Positions 6,268 to 14,874 of a DNA stretch of 64,000 nucleotides are shown one piece after another. The notes under the pieces are model-generated. The model worked only from the letters and a program-made list of their open reading frames with translations, was not told where the DNA came from and did no database searches. Made by a program: the position numbers and the translations under genes. The DNA lies in the NCBI GenBank assembly GCA_002786355.1, contig PGCO01000007.1, forward strand, positions 1 through 64,000. The letters run 5' to 3'. This DNA is from Sediminibacterium sp. FEMGT703S (GTDB lineage: Bacteria > Bacteroidota > Bacteroidia > Chitinophagales > Chitinophagaceae). Each line of letters starts with the position of its first letter. Positions within the stretch are counted from its first letter, which is position 1.

Positions 6268-8502
6268 ATGAAGAAGATTGTATTTGGATTATTGTTGATT
6301 AACTGTATTTATTTGGCTTCAGCGCAGGATACTACTAAAATTAAGGATAGTGGTTTTTTTGCACATAAATATTTACCAGAAATAACCCTAGTTGGTAGAA
6401 ATTCAAATGCTGATATTCACTTTCTACCTGAAGTTGTTGGAACCAATATTAATGCAGGAAAAAAGAATTCTCTTATTGTAATGGATAATGTACAAGGCAA
6501 TGTGGTCACTAATACCATGCGCCAAGTGATGGCTAAAGTGCCAGGGATACATATTTGGGAAAGTGACCCTAGTGGTATTCAAATTGGTATAGCTGCTCGC
6601 GGTCTTAGTCCTAACAGGAGTTGGGAATTCAATGTTCGCCAGAATGGATATGATATTAGTAGTGATCCATTTGGTTATCCTGAAGCGTATTATACCCCTC
6701 AGTTGAATTCAGTTCAAAGATTAGAAGTAGTTAGGGGTGCAGGTAGTTTACAATATGGGCCTCAATTTGGTGGATTAGTAAATTTTATATTGAAAGATGG
6801 TAGTGATATTAAAAAGCCATTTCAATATGAATCACAGCAAACAGCAGGAAGTTTTGGGCTGTTTAACTCATATAATGCTATTGGTGGTCAAAATGAGAAA
6901 TCGCATTATTATGCATTTTGGGATCATAGAAAAGGAAATGGATTTCGGGAGAACAGCGGCTTTAAAGTGAATACTGCTTTTGCCAATTATTCTTGGAAGC
7001 TTTCGAAAAAACTTAAACTTGGATTTGAATTCACGCATTTTGATTATCTAAGTCAACAACCAGGTGGATTAACGGACGCACAATTTAGTCAAGACGCTTA
7101 CAGAAGCGTACGAAGCAGAAACTGGTTTGAAGTAAAGTGGAATATGGCTGCGCTAAATCTTGACTATAAAATCAACGAGAATAGCAGATTGAACATTAAA
7201 GCATTTGCCATGTCTGGAGATAGAAACAGCATTGGTTTTATGCAAGCGCCTAATGTAGCGGATACCATCAATGCATCAACACTGCAATACAATAATAGAA
7301 GAGTAGATATTGATCAATATAGAAACTTAGGTGCTGAAGCTCGCTATATCCTTGATTATAAATTAGGCAAAACAAAACAGACATTGTCTGCAGGTATTCG
7401 TTATTTCCGTGGAAAGACATATCGCTTTCAAAATGGCAGAGGAGATACAGGATTTGATTATAACCTGAATACATTAGCACCTTATCCAACTGACTTAGCA
7501 TTCCTTACAGAGAATACTGCTTTTTTTGCTGAAAATATTTTCAAGATTGGTAAAAATTTTATTCTAATTCCAGGGTTACGTATGGAGCATATTCGTAACA
7601 CAGCGAATGGCAGGATAAATCTTACTGGAGATACTGAAGTGAAAGTTGGTAATGAAAATAGAAGACGTCAATTTATTCTTCCAGGTATTGGTGCTGAATA
7701 TCATTTTGGTATGACAGAAATCTATGCCAACTATTCACAATCATATCGTCCTGCTTTATTCAGTGATTTAACTGCTAATCCAACAACAGATATCATTGAT
7801 CAAAACCTAGCAGATGCAAAAGGTTATAATATTGATTTAGGTTATCGTGGTCGCATAAAAGATTATTTATTTTTTGATGTAAGTGGATATATACTTCAGT
7901 ATAATAATCGGATTGGATTGATTGCTCAGCAAAGAGCAGACGGTAGTTTCTATAATTTCAGGACAAATGTTGGGGATAGCAGAAGCATGGGAGTTGAAGC
8001 ATTAATTGAATTTAGTCCTACAAAAGCATGGATGAAAAATAATCAATTTGGTCATATTACCTTATTTACATCAATTGCTTATATCCAAGCTCGTTACGAG
8101 GATTTTAGGGTTATCAGCAGACAAGGAAATAACCTTGTAGAAACAAATCTGAAAAATAAGCGTGTAGAGAATGCTCCTGAAAATATCATTAGAGCTGGTG
8201 TCACTTATACCAAAAAGGCTTTGACCGTTACTGCTCAATACAGCTATGTTTCTGAAGCTTTTAGTGACGCAAATAATACCTTAACACCTACTGCAAATGG
8301 AGTGAATGGATTAATTCCCTCTTATAATCTGGTTGATCTAAGTGGTACGTATAAATTCAATGAAAAATTCTTCTTAAAGTCTGGAATTAATAATCTGTTC
8401 GGAGAAAAATATTTCACTAGACGTGCAGGTGGATATCCTGGTCCTGGGCTTATGGTTGCTGAACCAAGGAATTTCTTTGTAACAGTGGGTGTAAAATTCT
8501 AA
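6268..8502 (+). CDS. TonB-dependent outer-membrane receptor, FecA-like, 744 aa
   Basis: Signal peptide at residues 1-19 (ends ASAQ). The plug domain (about 55-175) has VMAKVPGIHIWE, the RGLSPNRSWEFNVRQNGYDI stretch that resembles ferric-dicitrate receptors, and RLEVVRGAGSLQYGPQFGG. The beta barrel fills the rest and ends in an aromatic strand (FFVTVGVKF). There is no N-terminal transcription-signalling domain and no carboxypeptidase-like extension as in SusC. It probably imports a ferric siderophore or citrate complex using TonB energy. A hairpin sits immediately before its start codon. The small gene downstream is likely in the same transcript. The substrate is not proven by the sequence. 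Confidence 0.9.
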   Translation: MKKIVFGLLLINCIYLASAQDTTKIKDSGFFAHKYLPEITLVGRNSNADIHFLPEVVGTNINAGKKNSLIVMDNVQGNVVTNTMRQVMAKVPGIHIWESDPSGIQIGIAARGLSPNRSWEFNVRQNGYDISSDPFGYPEAYYTPQLNSVQRLEVVRGAGSLQYGPQFGGLVNFILKDGSDIKKPFQYESQQTAGSFGLFNSYNAIGGQNEKSHYYAFWDHRKGNGFRENSGFKVNTAFANYSWKLSKKLKLGFEFTHFDYLSQQPGGLTDAQFSQDAYRSVRSRNWFEVKWNMAALNLDYKINENSRLNIKAFAMSGDRNSIGFMQAPNVADTINASTLQYNNRRVDIDQYRNLGAEARYILDYKLGKTKQTLSAGIRYFRGKTYRFQNGRGDTGFDYNLNTLAPYPTDLAFLTENTAFFAENIFKIGKNFILIPGLRMEHIRNTANGRINLTGDTEVKVGNENRRRQFILPGIGAEYHFGMTEIYANYSQSYRPALFSDLTANPTTDIIDQNLADAKGYNIDLGYRGRIKDYLFFDVSGYILQYNNRIGLIAQQRADGSFYNFRTNVGDSRSMGVEALIEFSPTKAWMKNNQFGHITLFTSIAYIQARYEDFRVISRQGNNLVETNLKNKRVENAPENIIRAGVTYTKKALTVTAQYSYVSEAFSDANNTLTPTANGVNGLIPSYNLVDLSGTYKFNEKFFLKSGINNLFGEKYFTRRAGGYPGPGLMVAEPRNFFVTVGVKF

Positions 8503-8540
8503 TTTTAGTTTAGATAAATGAAAGATTCAATTATTTTCAC

Positions 8541-8927
8541 ATGAAAGGATTATTGTATTACCTGACATTCGGTTTATTCATGCTTATCTGTGATAATTTA
8601 AATGCGCAAGCATCTAATCGAATGTATAGGATAGCAAAAATAAAAGTAGATGCTATACATCTTGAGAAATATAAGTCTGCACTCTCAGAGCAGATGAATG
8701 CTGCAATTAAATTAGAACCAGGGGTATTATCCTACACGGCAGTTTCAGATAAAAAAGAAGCTACAGTAATTACTATTTTAGAAGTTTATGCAAATGTAGA
8801 AGCGTACCAATCACATATTTTAACACCACACTTTAAAAAATATAAGGAAACTGTAAAAGATTGGGTTTTATCGTTAGAGTTGATAGATACAGATTTAGTT
8901 GTAAGTGCTAAAAAGAAAGAGTATTAA
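8541..8927 (+). CDS. Exported ABM-domain (antibiotic biosynthesis monooxygenase-like) protein, 128 aa
   Basis: Signal peptide at residues 1-23 (ends NAQ). The mature part is a single dimeric ferredoxin-like ABM domain: the opening strand RIAKIKVD, LEKYKSALSEQMNAAIKLEPGVLSY, and the closing ILTPHFKKYKETVKDWV segment. Members are YgiN-type quinol monooxygenases or heme-degrading proteins, though many have no shown activity. It starts 38 bases after the TonB receptor and is probably co-transcribed. A role in handling a metal chelate or porphyrin brought in by the receptor is conceivable but unproven. Confidence 0.8.
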   Translation: MKGLLYYLTFGLFMLICDNLNAQASNRMYRIAKIKVDAIHLEKYKSALSEQMNAAIKLEPGVLSYTAVSDKKEATVITILEVYANVEAYQSHILTPHFKKYKETVKDWVLSLELIDTDLVVSAKKKEY

Positions 8928-8938
8928 ATAAATATTTT

Positions 8939-9961
8939 CTACTGAATTTGAAGAGCAGTTTTTTGATAAAGCCGCATCAATTTCCATAAACTCAAAAACC
9001 ATAAAATAAGGTTCTTAGGTTTTTCCATATCAATAACTAATTCCTTGCGAGATAAGGTAAACCAGTTGACAGGTTTACCTTTTATCTTTTCTAGTTTGAT
9101 CATATAGTTAATTGCAACTAAGCCACTACATATAATCAATAACATTCTTATCATAAAATACTCCTTATCCTTCTTTGGATAGGGAAGAGCAGATACTTTT
9201 TGAAATAGCTCTTTATTTTTTTCGAAGAAGAAAGTTTTCAAATTTGAAAAGTCTTGACAAGTATTTGCTAACGTATAACTTTTCCCTTGGCAGTCTTTAT
9301 ACATATCAAACAAGTCATTACAAAACTGCTGCAATCCTGCTACTTCATATAAGGCTTCTCTCATTTCTTTGGTAGGAGTACCGAAAAGATGGGTATAATA
9401 ATATACAAAGGAAATCATTGCCTTATCCCATGTTATTTTTTGTAGTTCATCACTAGAAATATTCGGATTAAACTGCTCTATCGTATTTATCTGTACTTGT
9501 AACACATCTTTAGAAACATGTAAATAGGCAGCTTTATCGAAAGCGCTATTATTCAAATCAATCCCAATTTCTTTTACTGCATTAACCAAAAAAACATCGC
9601 TCTGATAGTTTTCAGGCGCGGTTGTTAGCTGTTCAATTTGGTTTGGAGTTAAATTTAGCTCATCTAATAAATCATCATACAATGGTGTTATTAAACCCAT
9701 CATTGTTGCAGATTTTCTTTGTTCTTGGCTTATAGGTTGACCTATTAATCTACTAACGCTGTAACAAACTATAACTGGAACATATAGACAGTAGGAACTG
9801 GTTATCTTAAATCGTTGGTATTTAGTAAATAAGCCATTATGCCTTACTTCTAATTTATTTAAGTAGGGTTCAACAATATCGTTTATGTATTTTTTTTGAG
9901 CACGAAGCTCTTTGTATATAACAATTGCAGTTTTGAAAAACATGTATAAATTCATAAACAA
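8939..9961 (-). CDS. Putative class I isoprenoid/terpene synthase-like protein, 340 aa
   Basis: The protein looks all-helical. Two motifs stand out at the right distance: DDLLD at residues 96-100 (Asp-rich motif, DDxxD) and NDLFDMYKD at 215-223 (close to the NSE motif NDxxSxxxE, with D219 and D223 in place of S and E). In class I isoprenoid synthases these bind the three magnesium ions that hold the diphosphate. Overall similarity to known prenyltransferases or squalene/phytoene synthases is low. A hydrophobic segment at about 272-288 could attach it to the membrane. It stands alone, convergent with the ABM gene and divergent from a membrane-protein module, with no other terpene gene nearby. 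Product unknown; an inactive relative is possible because the NSE motif is altered. Confidence 0.65.
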   Translation of the reverse strand: MFMNLYMFFKTAIVIYKELRAQKKYINDIVEPYLNKLEVRHNGLFTKYQRFKITSSYCLYVPVIVCYSVSRLIGQPISQEQRKSATMMGLITPLYDDLLDELNLTPNQIEQLTTAPENYQSDVFLVNAVKEIGIDLNNSAFDKAAYLHVSKDVLQVQINTIEQFNPNISSDELQKITWDKAMISFVYYYTHLFGTPTKEMREALYEVAGLQQFCNDLFDMYKDCQGKSYTLANTCQDFSNLKTFFFEKNKELFQKVSALPYPKKDKEYFMIRMLLIICSGLVAINYMIKLEKIKGKPVNWFTLSRKELVIDMEKPKNLILWFLSLWKLMRLYQKTALQIQ

Positions 9962-10074
9962 TACAATTGCATTTTACCTACTAAGATTTGCAAATATAGA
10001 ATCTGTATTATATAAATAAGATTCTCAACAAAGTTACAGCAAGTAAAATTATCGCTTTTCTTAACTAATTTTTA

Positions 10075-10118
10075 TTTGTATTAATTAGAAATTAGCTATT
10101 ACTTTGTATTTCAAAGTA
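10075..10118 (+). promoter_or_regulatory. Promoter with overlapping palindromic operator
   Basis: TTTG at 10075-10078, 21 bases, then TACTTTG at 10100-10106, a near match to the Bacteroidota -7 box. The same TACTTTG forms a perfect inverted repeat with CAAAGTA at 10112-10118 (5-base spacer). A repressor bound here would block transcription of the three genes that start at 10136, one of which encodes a winged-helix regulator. Confidence 0.6.
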
Positions 10119-10135
10119 CTTTTAAATTAATTAAA

Positions 10136-10774
10136 ATGAATCAACAACAAGCGCATCTAGACGCAATCCAAGACATTAAAAAGTTGATGGAGCGCTCTTC
10201 AAAATTTTCAGCACTTAGTGGTTTTGCCGGCGTAGTAGTAGGATTTTTTGCATTACTTTCGATTGGAATAAGTTATAACCTTCTTGAGATATCTCCTTTT
10301 GGACAAACATCTTACTTATCAGTTCTAGCTCCAAATGGAATCATCAATACCAAAATATTGAATATTATCGCGCTCAATTTTGGAGTTGTATTATTGGTGT
10401 CATTTTTGACTGCAATATGGTTATCAAATAAAAATGCAATTAAAAAAGGGGAGCAAATATGGGATCACACTAGCAAAAGAATGATGATTCATTTTCTTAT
10501 TCCAATGTTTGCAGGTGGAATTTACTGTTTAATATTATTTATCCAAAACCATATTGCTTTAATTATTCCAGCAACAATTCTTTTTTATGGTTTAGCGCTT
10601 TTAAATGCCAGTAAGTATACACATGATGATATAAAATATTTAGGCGTAATAATGATTATACTTGGTCTATTGGCATCTGTTTATTTAGATTATGCCTTAA
10701 TAATATGGGCAATAGGTTTTGGATTATTACATATTCTATATGGTTCGTTCATCTACATTAAATACGAAAAGTGA
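10136..10774 (+). CDS. Inner-membrane protein of unknown function, 212 aa
   Basis: Five to six hydrophobic helices (about residues 25-50, 80-102, 118-138, 140-156, 163-180, 184-206) after a short charged N-terminus (QDIKKLMERSSKFSALSG). I do not recognise a catalytic motif. It is the first gene of a three-gene unit; the next gene, a winged-helix regulator, overlaps its stop codon by 4 bases. The palindrome over its promoter suggests autoregulation by that second gene. It could be a membrane partner or sensor for the regulator. Confidence 0.8.
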   Translation: MNQQQAHLDAIQDIKKLMERSSKFSALSGFAGVVVGFFALLSIGISYNLLEISPFGQTSYLSVLAPNGIINTKILNIIALNFGVVLLVSFLTAIWLSNKNAIKKGEQIWDHTSKRMMIHFLIPMFAGGIYCLILFIQNHIALIIPATILFYGLALLNASKYTHDDIKYLGVIMIILGLLASVYLDYALIIWAIGFGLLHILYGSFIYIKYEK

Positions 10775-11070
10775 AAAATAGCATTGAAGCATTAAATAAA
10801 GCGTTCGAAAGTAGAGTTAGGCTAGGCATTATGTCTATTCTTATGGTAGTAGATTCAGTCAATTTTGCTACACTTAAAGAGCAACTTCAAATTACTGATG
10901 GAAATATCGCCAGTCATATAACTGCCTTAGAAAAATTAGAATACATCAATATCAAAAAACAATTTATTGGCAAAAAACCAAATACTACCTACGCTATTAC
11001 AAGTAAAGGGAAAAAAGCATTCAGCTTACATATACAGGCATTAGAAAAGCTAATAAAACAAACACTTTAA
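10771..11070 (+). CDS. Winged-helix transcriptional regulator (HTH_34/MarR-like), 99 aa
   Basis: A single winged-helix domain fills the protein: LNKAFESRVRLGIMSILM, FATLKEQLQITDGNIASHITALEKLEYI (helix-turn-helix with recognition helix at about 46-61), and the wing GKKPNTTYAITSKGKKAF. There is no separate effector domain, as is usual for these short Bacteroidota regulators. It uses a GTG start that overlaps the previous stop codon by 4 bases, so translation is coupled. The expected target is the inverted repeat at 10100-10118. Confidence 0.88.
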   Translation: MKNSIEALNKAFESRVRLGIMSILMVVDSVNFATLKEQLQITDGNIASHITALEKLEYINIKKQFIGKKPNTTYAITSKGKKAFSLHIQALEKLIKQTL

Positions 11071-11080
11071 AATTTATCAA

Positions 11081-12343
11081 ATGGAATATAATATTATCAC
11101 TAAATCTATAATTGATAATCTAGAAAACCCAATTGCTTTAGAGCAACTTTATCAAAGTGATAAAAAAAGGTTTATTCATTCATTTGAAGAAGTAAATAAA
11201 AAATTTAGTCATCATTTATCTGTACAAATTTGGCATGAACGACTAAATAGAAAAAGCGATGGCATTGGATTGACCATCAAGAAAGAGGATGTATTATTTC
11301 TGGGAGTTGCATCAATTATTGCCGGTTTTATTGCAAAGATTCCTAATTTATTTGGATTGATTGAAGATGAATATTATGCAAGAAACTTTTCATTTATTGT
11401 AGCTCCTTTTCTAGTTATTTTCTTTTCAAGAAAAAACCATTTAGCGCTTAAGCAAATAGCAATACCATTGATATTGATTTTCTTATCAGCTTTGTATATC
11501 AACATTTTACCAAAAATTGAATCAAATAATTCACTCATTTTGGCTTGTATACACTTGCCTATATTCTTGTGGGCTGTTATAGGCTATACTTTTATTGGGG
11601 GAGATATAAAAAATAATTCTTTGAAAATTGATTACTTAAAATTCAATGGAGATTTCCTCGTCATGAGTGCACTGCTAGTATTAGCCGGAGGAATATTTTC
11701 TGGAATCACGCTAGGACTATTCAATTTAATTGAAGTTAAAATTGAGGAATTCTATTTTAATTATGTGGCAATTGGGGGATTGTCTTCTATTCCCTTAATT
11801 GCAACATACTTAGTACAAACGAATCCTAGTTTAGTAAATAAAATTTCACCTGTTATAGCTAAAATATTTACACCATTGGTTTTCATAACAGTGCTAGCAT
11901 TTTTAATAACCCTATTATATACAGGAAAGAATATTTATAGCGATAGAAATTTTTTACTGATTTTTAATGTTTTACTCATTGGTGTGATGGCTATCATTTT
12001 ATTCTCTGTAACTGAAGCAACAAAAAATGAATCAAATAAAATGATCGTATTGACACTTTTTATGCTGTCCACTTTAACAGTAGTCGTAAATGGGATTGCG
12101 CTTTCAGCTATATTATTTAGATTATCCGAATTTGGCATAACACCGAATAGGGTAGCAGTTTTAGGAGCTAACCTACTTATTTTTATCAATCTTGTATTGG
12201 TTTCATTGAAATTATACCAAGTAGTATCAAAAAAAGAGTCAGTAGAAAAAGTGGGGCTAATCATTGCAGGCTTTATTCCCTATTATTCTATTTGGGCATT
12301 TTTAGTAACTTTTCTATTTCCTATTTTGTTTCAATACAAATAA
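11081..12343 (+). CDS. Polytopic membrane protein, DUF4153-like, 420 aa
   Basis: The N-terminal 65 residues are soluble, then about ten membrane helices follow. The segments VAIGGLSSIPLIATYLV and NVLLIGVMAIILFSVTE resemble DUF4153 membrane proteins, whose function is unknown. It starts 10 bases after the winged-helix gene and is the last gene of the unit. Its 3' end overlaps the convergent methyltransferase gene by 30 bases, so no terminator is possible between them. A role in envelope stress or transport under control of the small regulator is a guess. Confidence 0.75.
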   Translation: MEYNIITKSIIDNLENPIALEQLYQSDKKRFIHSFEEVNKKFSHHLSVQIWHERLNRKSDGIGLTIKKEDVLFLGVASIIAGFIAKIPNLFGLIEDEYYARNFSFIVAPFLVIFFSRKNHLALKQIAIPLILIFLSALYINILPKIESNNSLILACIHLPIFLWAVIGYTFIGGDIKNNSLKIDYLKFNGDFLVMSALLVLAGGIFSGITLGLFNLIEVKIEEFYFNYVAIGGLSSIPLIATYLVQTNPSLVNKISPVIAKIFTPLVFITVLAFLITLLYTGKNIYSDRNFLLIFNVLLIGVMAIILFSVTEATKNESNKMIVLTLFMLSTLTVVVNGIALSAILFRLSEFGITPNRVAVLGANLLIFINLVLVSLKLYQVVSKKESVEKVGLIIAGFIPYYSIWAFLVTFLFPILFQYK

Positions 12344-12949
12344 ACCAATGACTGCAGTTTCACAATTATGATTCACTTCTATAAAAGCCTTTTGATTTAT
12401 ATGCAATGCTAATTGCTCAATAAACGGACTTGCCGTAATGCGTTCGGGGGTTGCGATAACTACCGTGGTTCCCGTTTGTAGAAATTGTTGTATCAGCTTC
12501 AATAAAGGTTGAAAAGCTGAGGGATCATAATTAGTATCACTCAATAGAACCAGATCGGAACAAATTGTGGTAGGAAAACAATTCCAATCGGCATAAAGGC
12601 CTTTAATTTTTTGATTCCCAAAATGAGTAATATTTTTCTGCAACAAGTCAATTGCATTCATATCATAATCTGTAATGGTTATTTCCGCTACATGATCTGC
12701 AATTGAAAAAGACGGTAAACCAATTCCTGCTCCTATTTCTACAACTGTTTTATTGTTGATTAACTCTTGATGCTGTTGAAGAAATATACTCATTGCTACT
12801 GCAGAGGGCCATACTTTTGCCCAATAAGGAAACAAGATGGTTGGATTCTCTAAAAGTAATTTCTCGTAAGTTGGTTTAATCAATAAAGGATCAGGTATAT
12901 ATAATCTTAATTCTTTTTGAAATTCTTTCAGTATTAAGGGATATTGCAT
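12314..12949 (-). CDS. Class I SAM-dependent methyltransferase (protein-lysine type), 211 aa
   Basis: The Rossmann SAM-binding motif VVEIGAGIGLPS is at residues 69-80, followed by EITITDYDMNAIDLLQKNI (acidic loop) and DLVLLSDTNYDPSAF, the place of the D/ExxY-like motif of the METTL/ETFB-lysine family. PYWAKVWPSA (41-50) is also characteristic of that family. A protein lysine is the likely methyl acceptor, but the target is unknown. It is the last gene of a minus-strand run, 16 bases after the serine hydrolase, and its 3' end overlaps the convergent membrane-protein gene. Confidence 0.85.
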   Translation of the reverse strand: MQYPLILKEFQKELRLYIPDPLLIKPTYEKLLLENPTILFPYWAKVWPSAVAMSIFLQQHQELINNKTVVEIGAGIGLPSFSIADHVAEITITDYDMNAIDLLQKNITHFGNQKIKGLYADWNCFPTTICSDLVLLSDTNYDPSAFQPLLKLIQQFLQTGTTVVIATPERITASPFIEQLALHINQKAFIEVNHNCETAVIGLFVLKQNRK

Positions 12950-12965
12950 GATACAAAAAAGTGAA

Positions 12966-14111
12966 TTACTTTAATACGATATTTTCGTATAAACTATTTA
13001 CGGTTTTCTTTATAACTGCATTGAAACCATCTATATATTTTTGCTCACTTCCATTAATGATTACAACAAAACCATATTTTTTTTTCGGTTCAAAAAACAT
13101 TGCACTATTCAACCCGTAAGCAGATCCAGTATGCCCTGTTAATGTAATTCCATTAATTAATTTATTGGATGTAGATAGTGCTAAACCATATTCCTCTTTC
13201 TCGGAAAGCATGGTTTGCATTTTCCTTGCACTCCTTTTAGAAATAACTCTCTTACCATTGGTTTTACCCTTATTACTATGCATGAGCATGTATTTGGCCA
13301 AATCTGTGGCTGAGATTTTCATCCCTCCTGTAGGAGAAAAAATGGGTGTTGAATAACCCATCGTATAATTGGCTATTTCCTCGCTTCTTGGTGCATAAGC
13401 ATTGGGCGATGCAATAAACTTAGCCGAATCTGTATGATACTCGTAAATGGTTACAAACTTTTGTTTATCTAATGAATCTACACAATAGCCTCCATACAAT
13501 TCCAAGGGTTGCAAAATATGTTTTTGAATATACAGATCAAATCTTTCTCCAGAAATTTTTTCAATAATGGTTCCGGCCATATTATAATTCAGATTACAAT
13601 ATTGAAAACCCGAATCTGGTGCATAGTTATTGTAACACTTAGCCCAGTTGGGATTTTTAGTTGGATTAATAGCATCTAAACTAAAATACCCCTGACTATC
13701 ATTGATAGAAGAACGATGCGATAAAACCATTTTAAGGGTAATAGGTGTTTCAGGGTATTTCGGGTTGCGAATGATGAAGCCCACTAACTTACTCATATCA
13801 TCATCCAACGATATCAATCCCTTTTCTACTAACTGCATAATAGCTGTTGCAGAAAAAGATTTCGAAATAGATGCAATTCTAAAAATATCAGCATTACTAA
13901 GTCTTACTTGATTTTCTTGGTTCTTTAGTCCAAAGGATTGTGTATAAACAACTTTATTATTCTTTACTACTGCTACAGACATGCCCATTACTTTATTTGT
14001 ATTCATAATGGTATTAATAGAAGAGTCTGCTGATGAATATTGCCCATTGGTTAGAAATGGATACATCAAAAGCAGACTCGCTATGAATAAGGAATAATAA
14101 GCTTTATGCAT
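12966..14111 (-). CDS. Exported serine hydrolase, class C beta-lactamase/DD-peptidase family, 381 aa
   Basis: Signal peptide from MHKAYYS (residues 1-23, ends TNGQ). The penicillin-binding-protein-like motifs are present: SISK at 81-84 (nucleophile Ser81, Lys84), YCN at 171-173, and HTG near residue 339. Such Bacteroidota proteins are usually peptidases or esterases, seldom true beta-lactamases. A longer reading frame begins at 14165, but that start would overlap the SDR gene and put 18 extra residues before the signal peptide, so 14111 is chosen. It lies between the SDR and the methyltransferase, probably in one transcript. Confidence 0.88.
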   Translation of the reverse strand: MHKAYYSLFIASLLLMYPFLTNGQYSSADSSINTIMNTNKVMGMSVAVVKNNKVVYTQSFGLKNQENQVRLSNADIFRIASISKSFSATAIMQLVEKGLISLDDDMSKLVGFIIRNPKYPETPITLKMVLSHRSSINDSQGYFSLDAINPTKNPNWAKCYNNYAPDSGFQYCNLNYNMAGTIIEKISGERFDLYIQKHILQPLELYGGYCVDSLDKQKFVTIYEYHTDSAKFIASPNAYAPRSEEIANYTMGYSTPIFSPTGGMKISATDLAKYMLMHSNKGKTNGKRVISKRSARKMQTMLSEKEEYGLALSTSNKLINGITLTGHTGSAYGLNSAMFFEPKKKYGFVVIINGSEQKYIDGFNAVIKKTVNSLYENIVLK

Positions 14112-14146
14112 TTTACCAACATTTATTGGTGATTGAATGCATAAAT

Positions 14147-14863
14147 TTAAGGATTGGTAGACCAAATAGAACTGTCTTTCACAAATACCCTTCTGTTTAA
14201 TTTTAATTGTGCAATAATCAGTTCAGCAAAATCTTCTGGATGCATCAATCGATCTTCGTTGTTGTTAATTAAATTAGCAGAATGTGCTAATTCAGTTACA
14301 ACAGTGCTAGGAGCCATAGCTGTTACTCTGATATTATATTTGCGAACTTCTTGCATTAAAGACTCTGTTAATCCCATTACACCAAACTTAGATGCGCTGT
14401 AAGCACTAGTTGTTGCTGCTCCTTTTAAACCTGCTGTTGAAGAAATGTTTACAATATCTCCTGTTAAGCGTTTCATCATTTGGGGCAATACTGCTCTGGT
14501 GGTATAATACACACCAAACAAATTTACCTTCACTTGTTGCTCCCATACTTCAGGTGACAAGTCTAAGAATTTTCCAAAAGTACCCGTACCAGCATTATTG
14601 ATTAATATGTCAACTGGGCCTAAAGCGTTTTCAATTTTCTCTACTGCCCAATTAACTGCATTAATATTACTAATATCGGCAGGGGCAATGATTGATTTAA
14701 CCCCCAAATTAATGAGCTCTGTTGCTAAGTCTTGAAGATCTTTTTCCGTTCGTGCAATTAATCCTACATGAACTCCTTCTTTTGCCAATGCGATTGCAAT
14801 GGATTTTCCAATTCCTTTTCCCGCACCTGTAACTAGGGCTACTTTATTTTTTAATGATTCCAT
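14147..14863 (-). CDS. Short-chain dehydrogenase/reductase, FabG-like, 238 aa
   Basis: Classical SDR: NAD(P) motif TGAGKGIG at residues 12-19, NNAG at 89-92, catalytic Ser141/142, Tyr155 and Lys159 (YSASK). R38 after strand 2 favours NADPH. It resembles 3-ketoacyl reductases of the FabG type, but the isolated setting beside an Old Yellow Enzyme suggests a role in reduction of reactive carbonyls rather than core fatty-acid synthesis. It starts 11 bases after the OYE gene, part of the operon that begins at 16464. Confidence 0.9.
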   Translation of the reverse strand: MESLKNKVALVTGAGKGIGKSIAIALAKEGVHVGLIARTEKDLQDLATELINLGVKSIIAPADISNINAVNWAVEKIENALGPVDILINNAGTGTFGKFLDLSPEVWEQQVKVNLFGVYYTTRAVLPQMMKRLTGDIVNISSTAGLKGAATTSAYSASKFGVMGLTESLMQEVRKYNIRVTAMAPSTVVTELAHSANLINNNEDRLMHPEDFAELIIAQLKLNRRVFVKDSSIWSTNP

Positions 14864-14874
14864 GAAAGTGAATT

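Noticed and set aside
12966..14111. Antibiotic-resistance beta-lactamase
   Set aside because: SxxK, YxN and HTG are shared by many esterases and peptidases; nothing points to true beta-lactam hydrolysis.
13165..14165. Serine hydrolase starting at 14165 and overlapping the SDR gene
   Set aside because: The first 18 residues precede a typical signal peptide and lack family similarity; 14111 is the better start.
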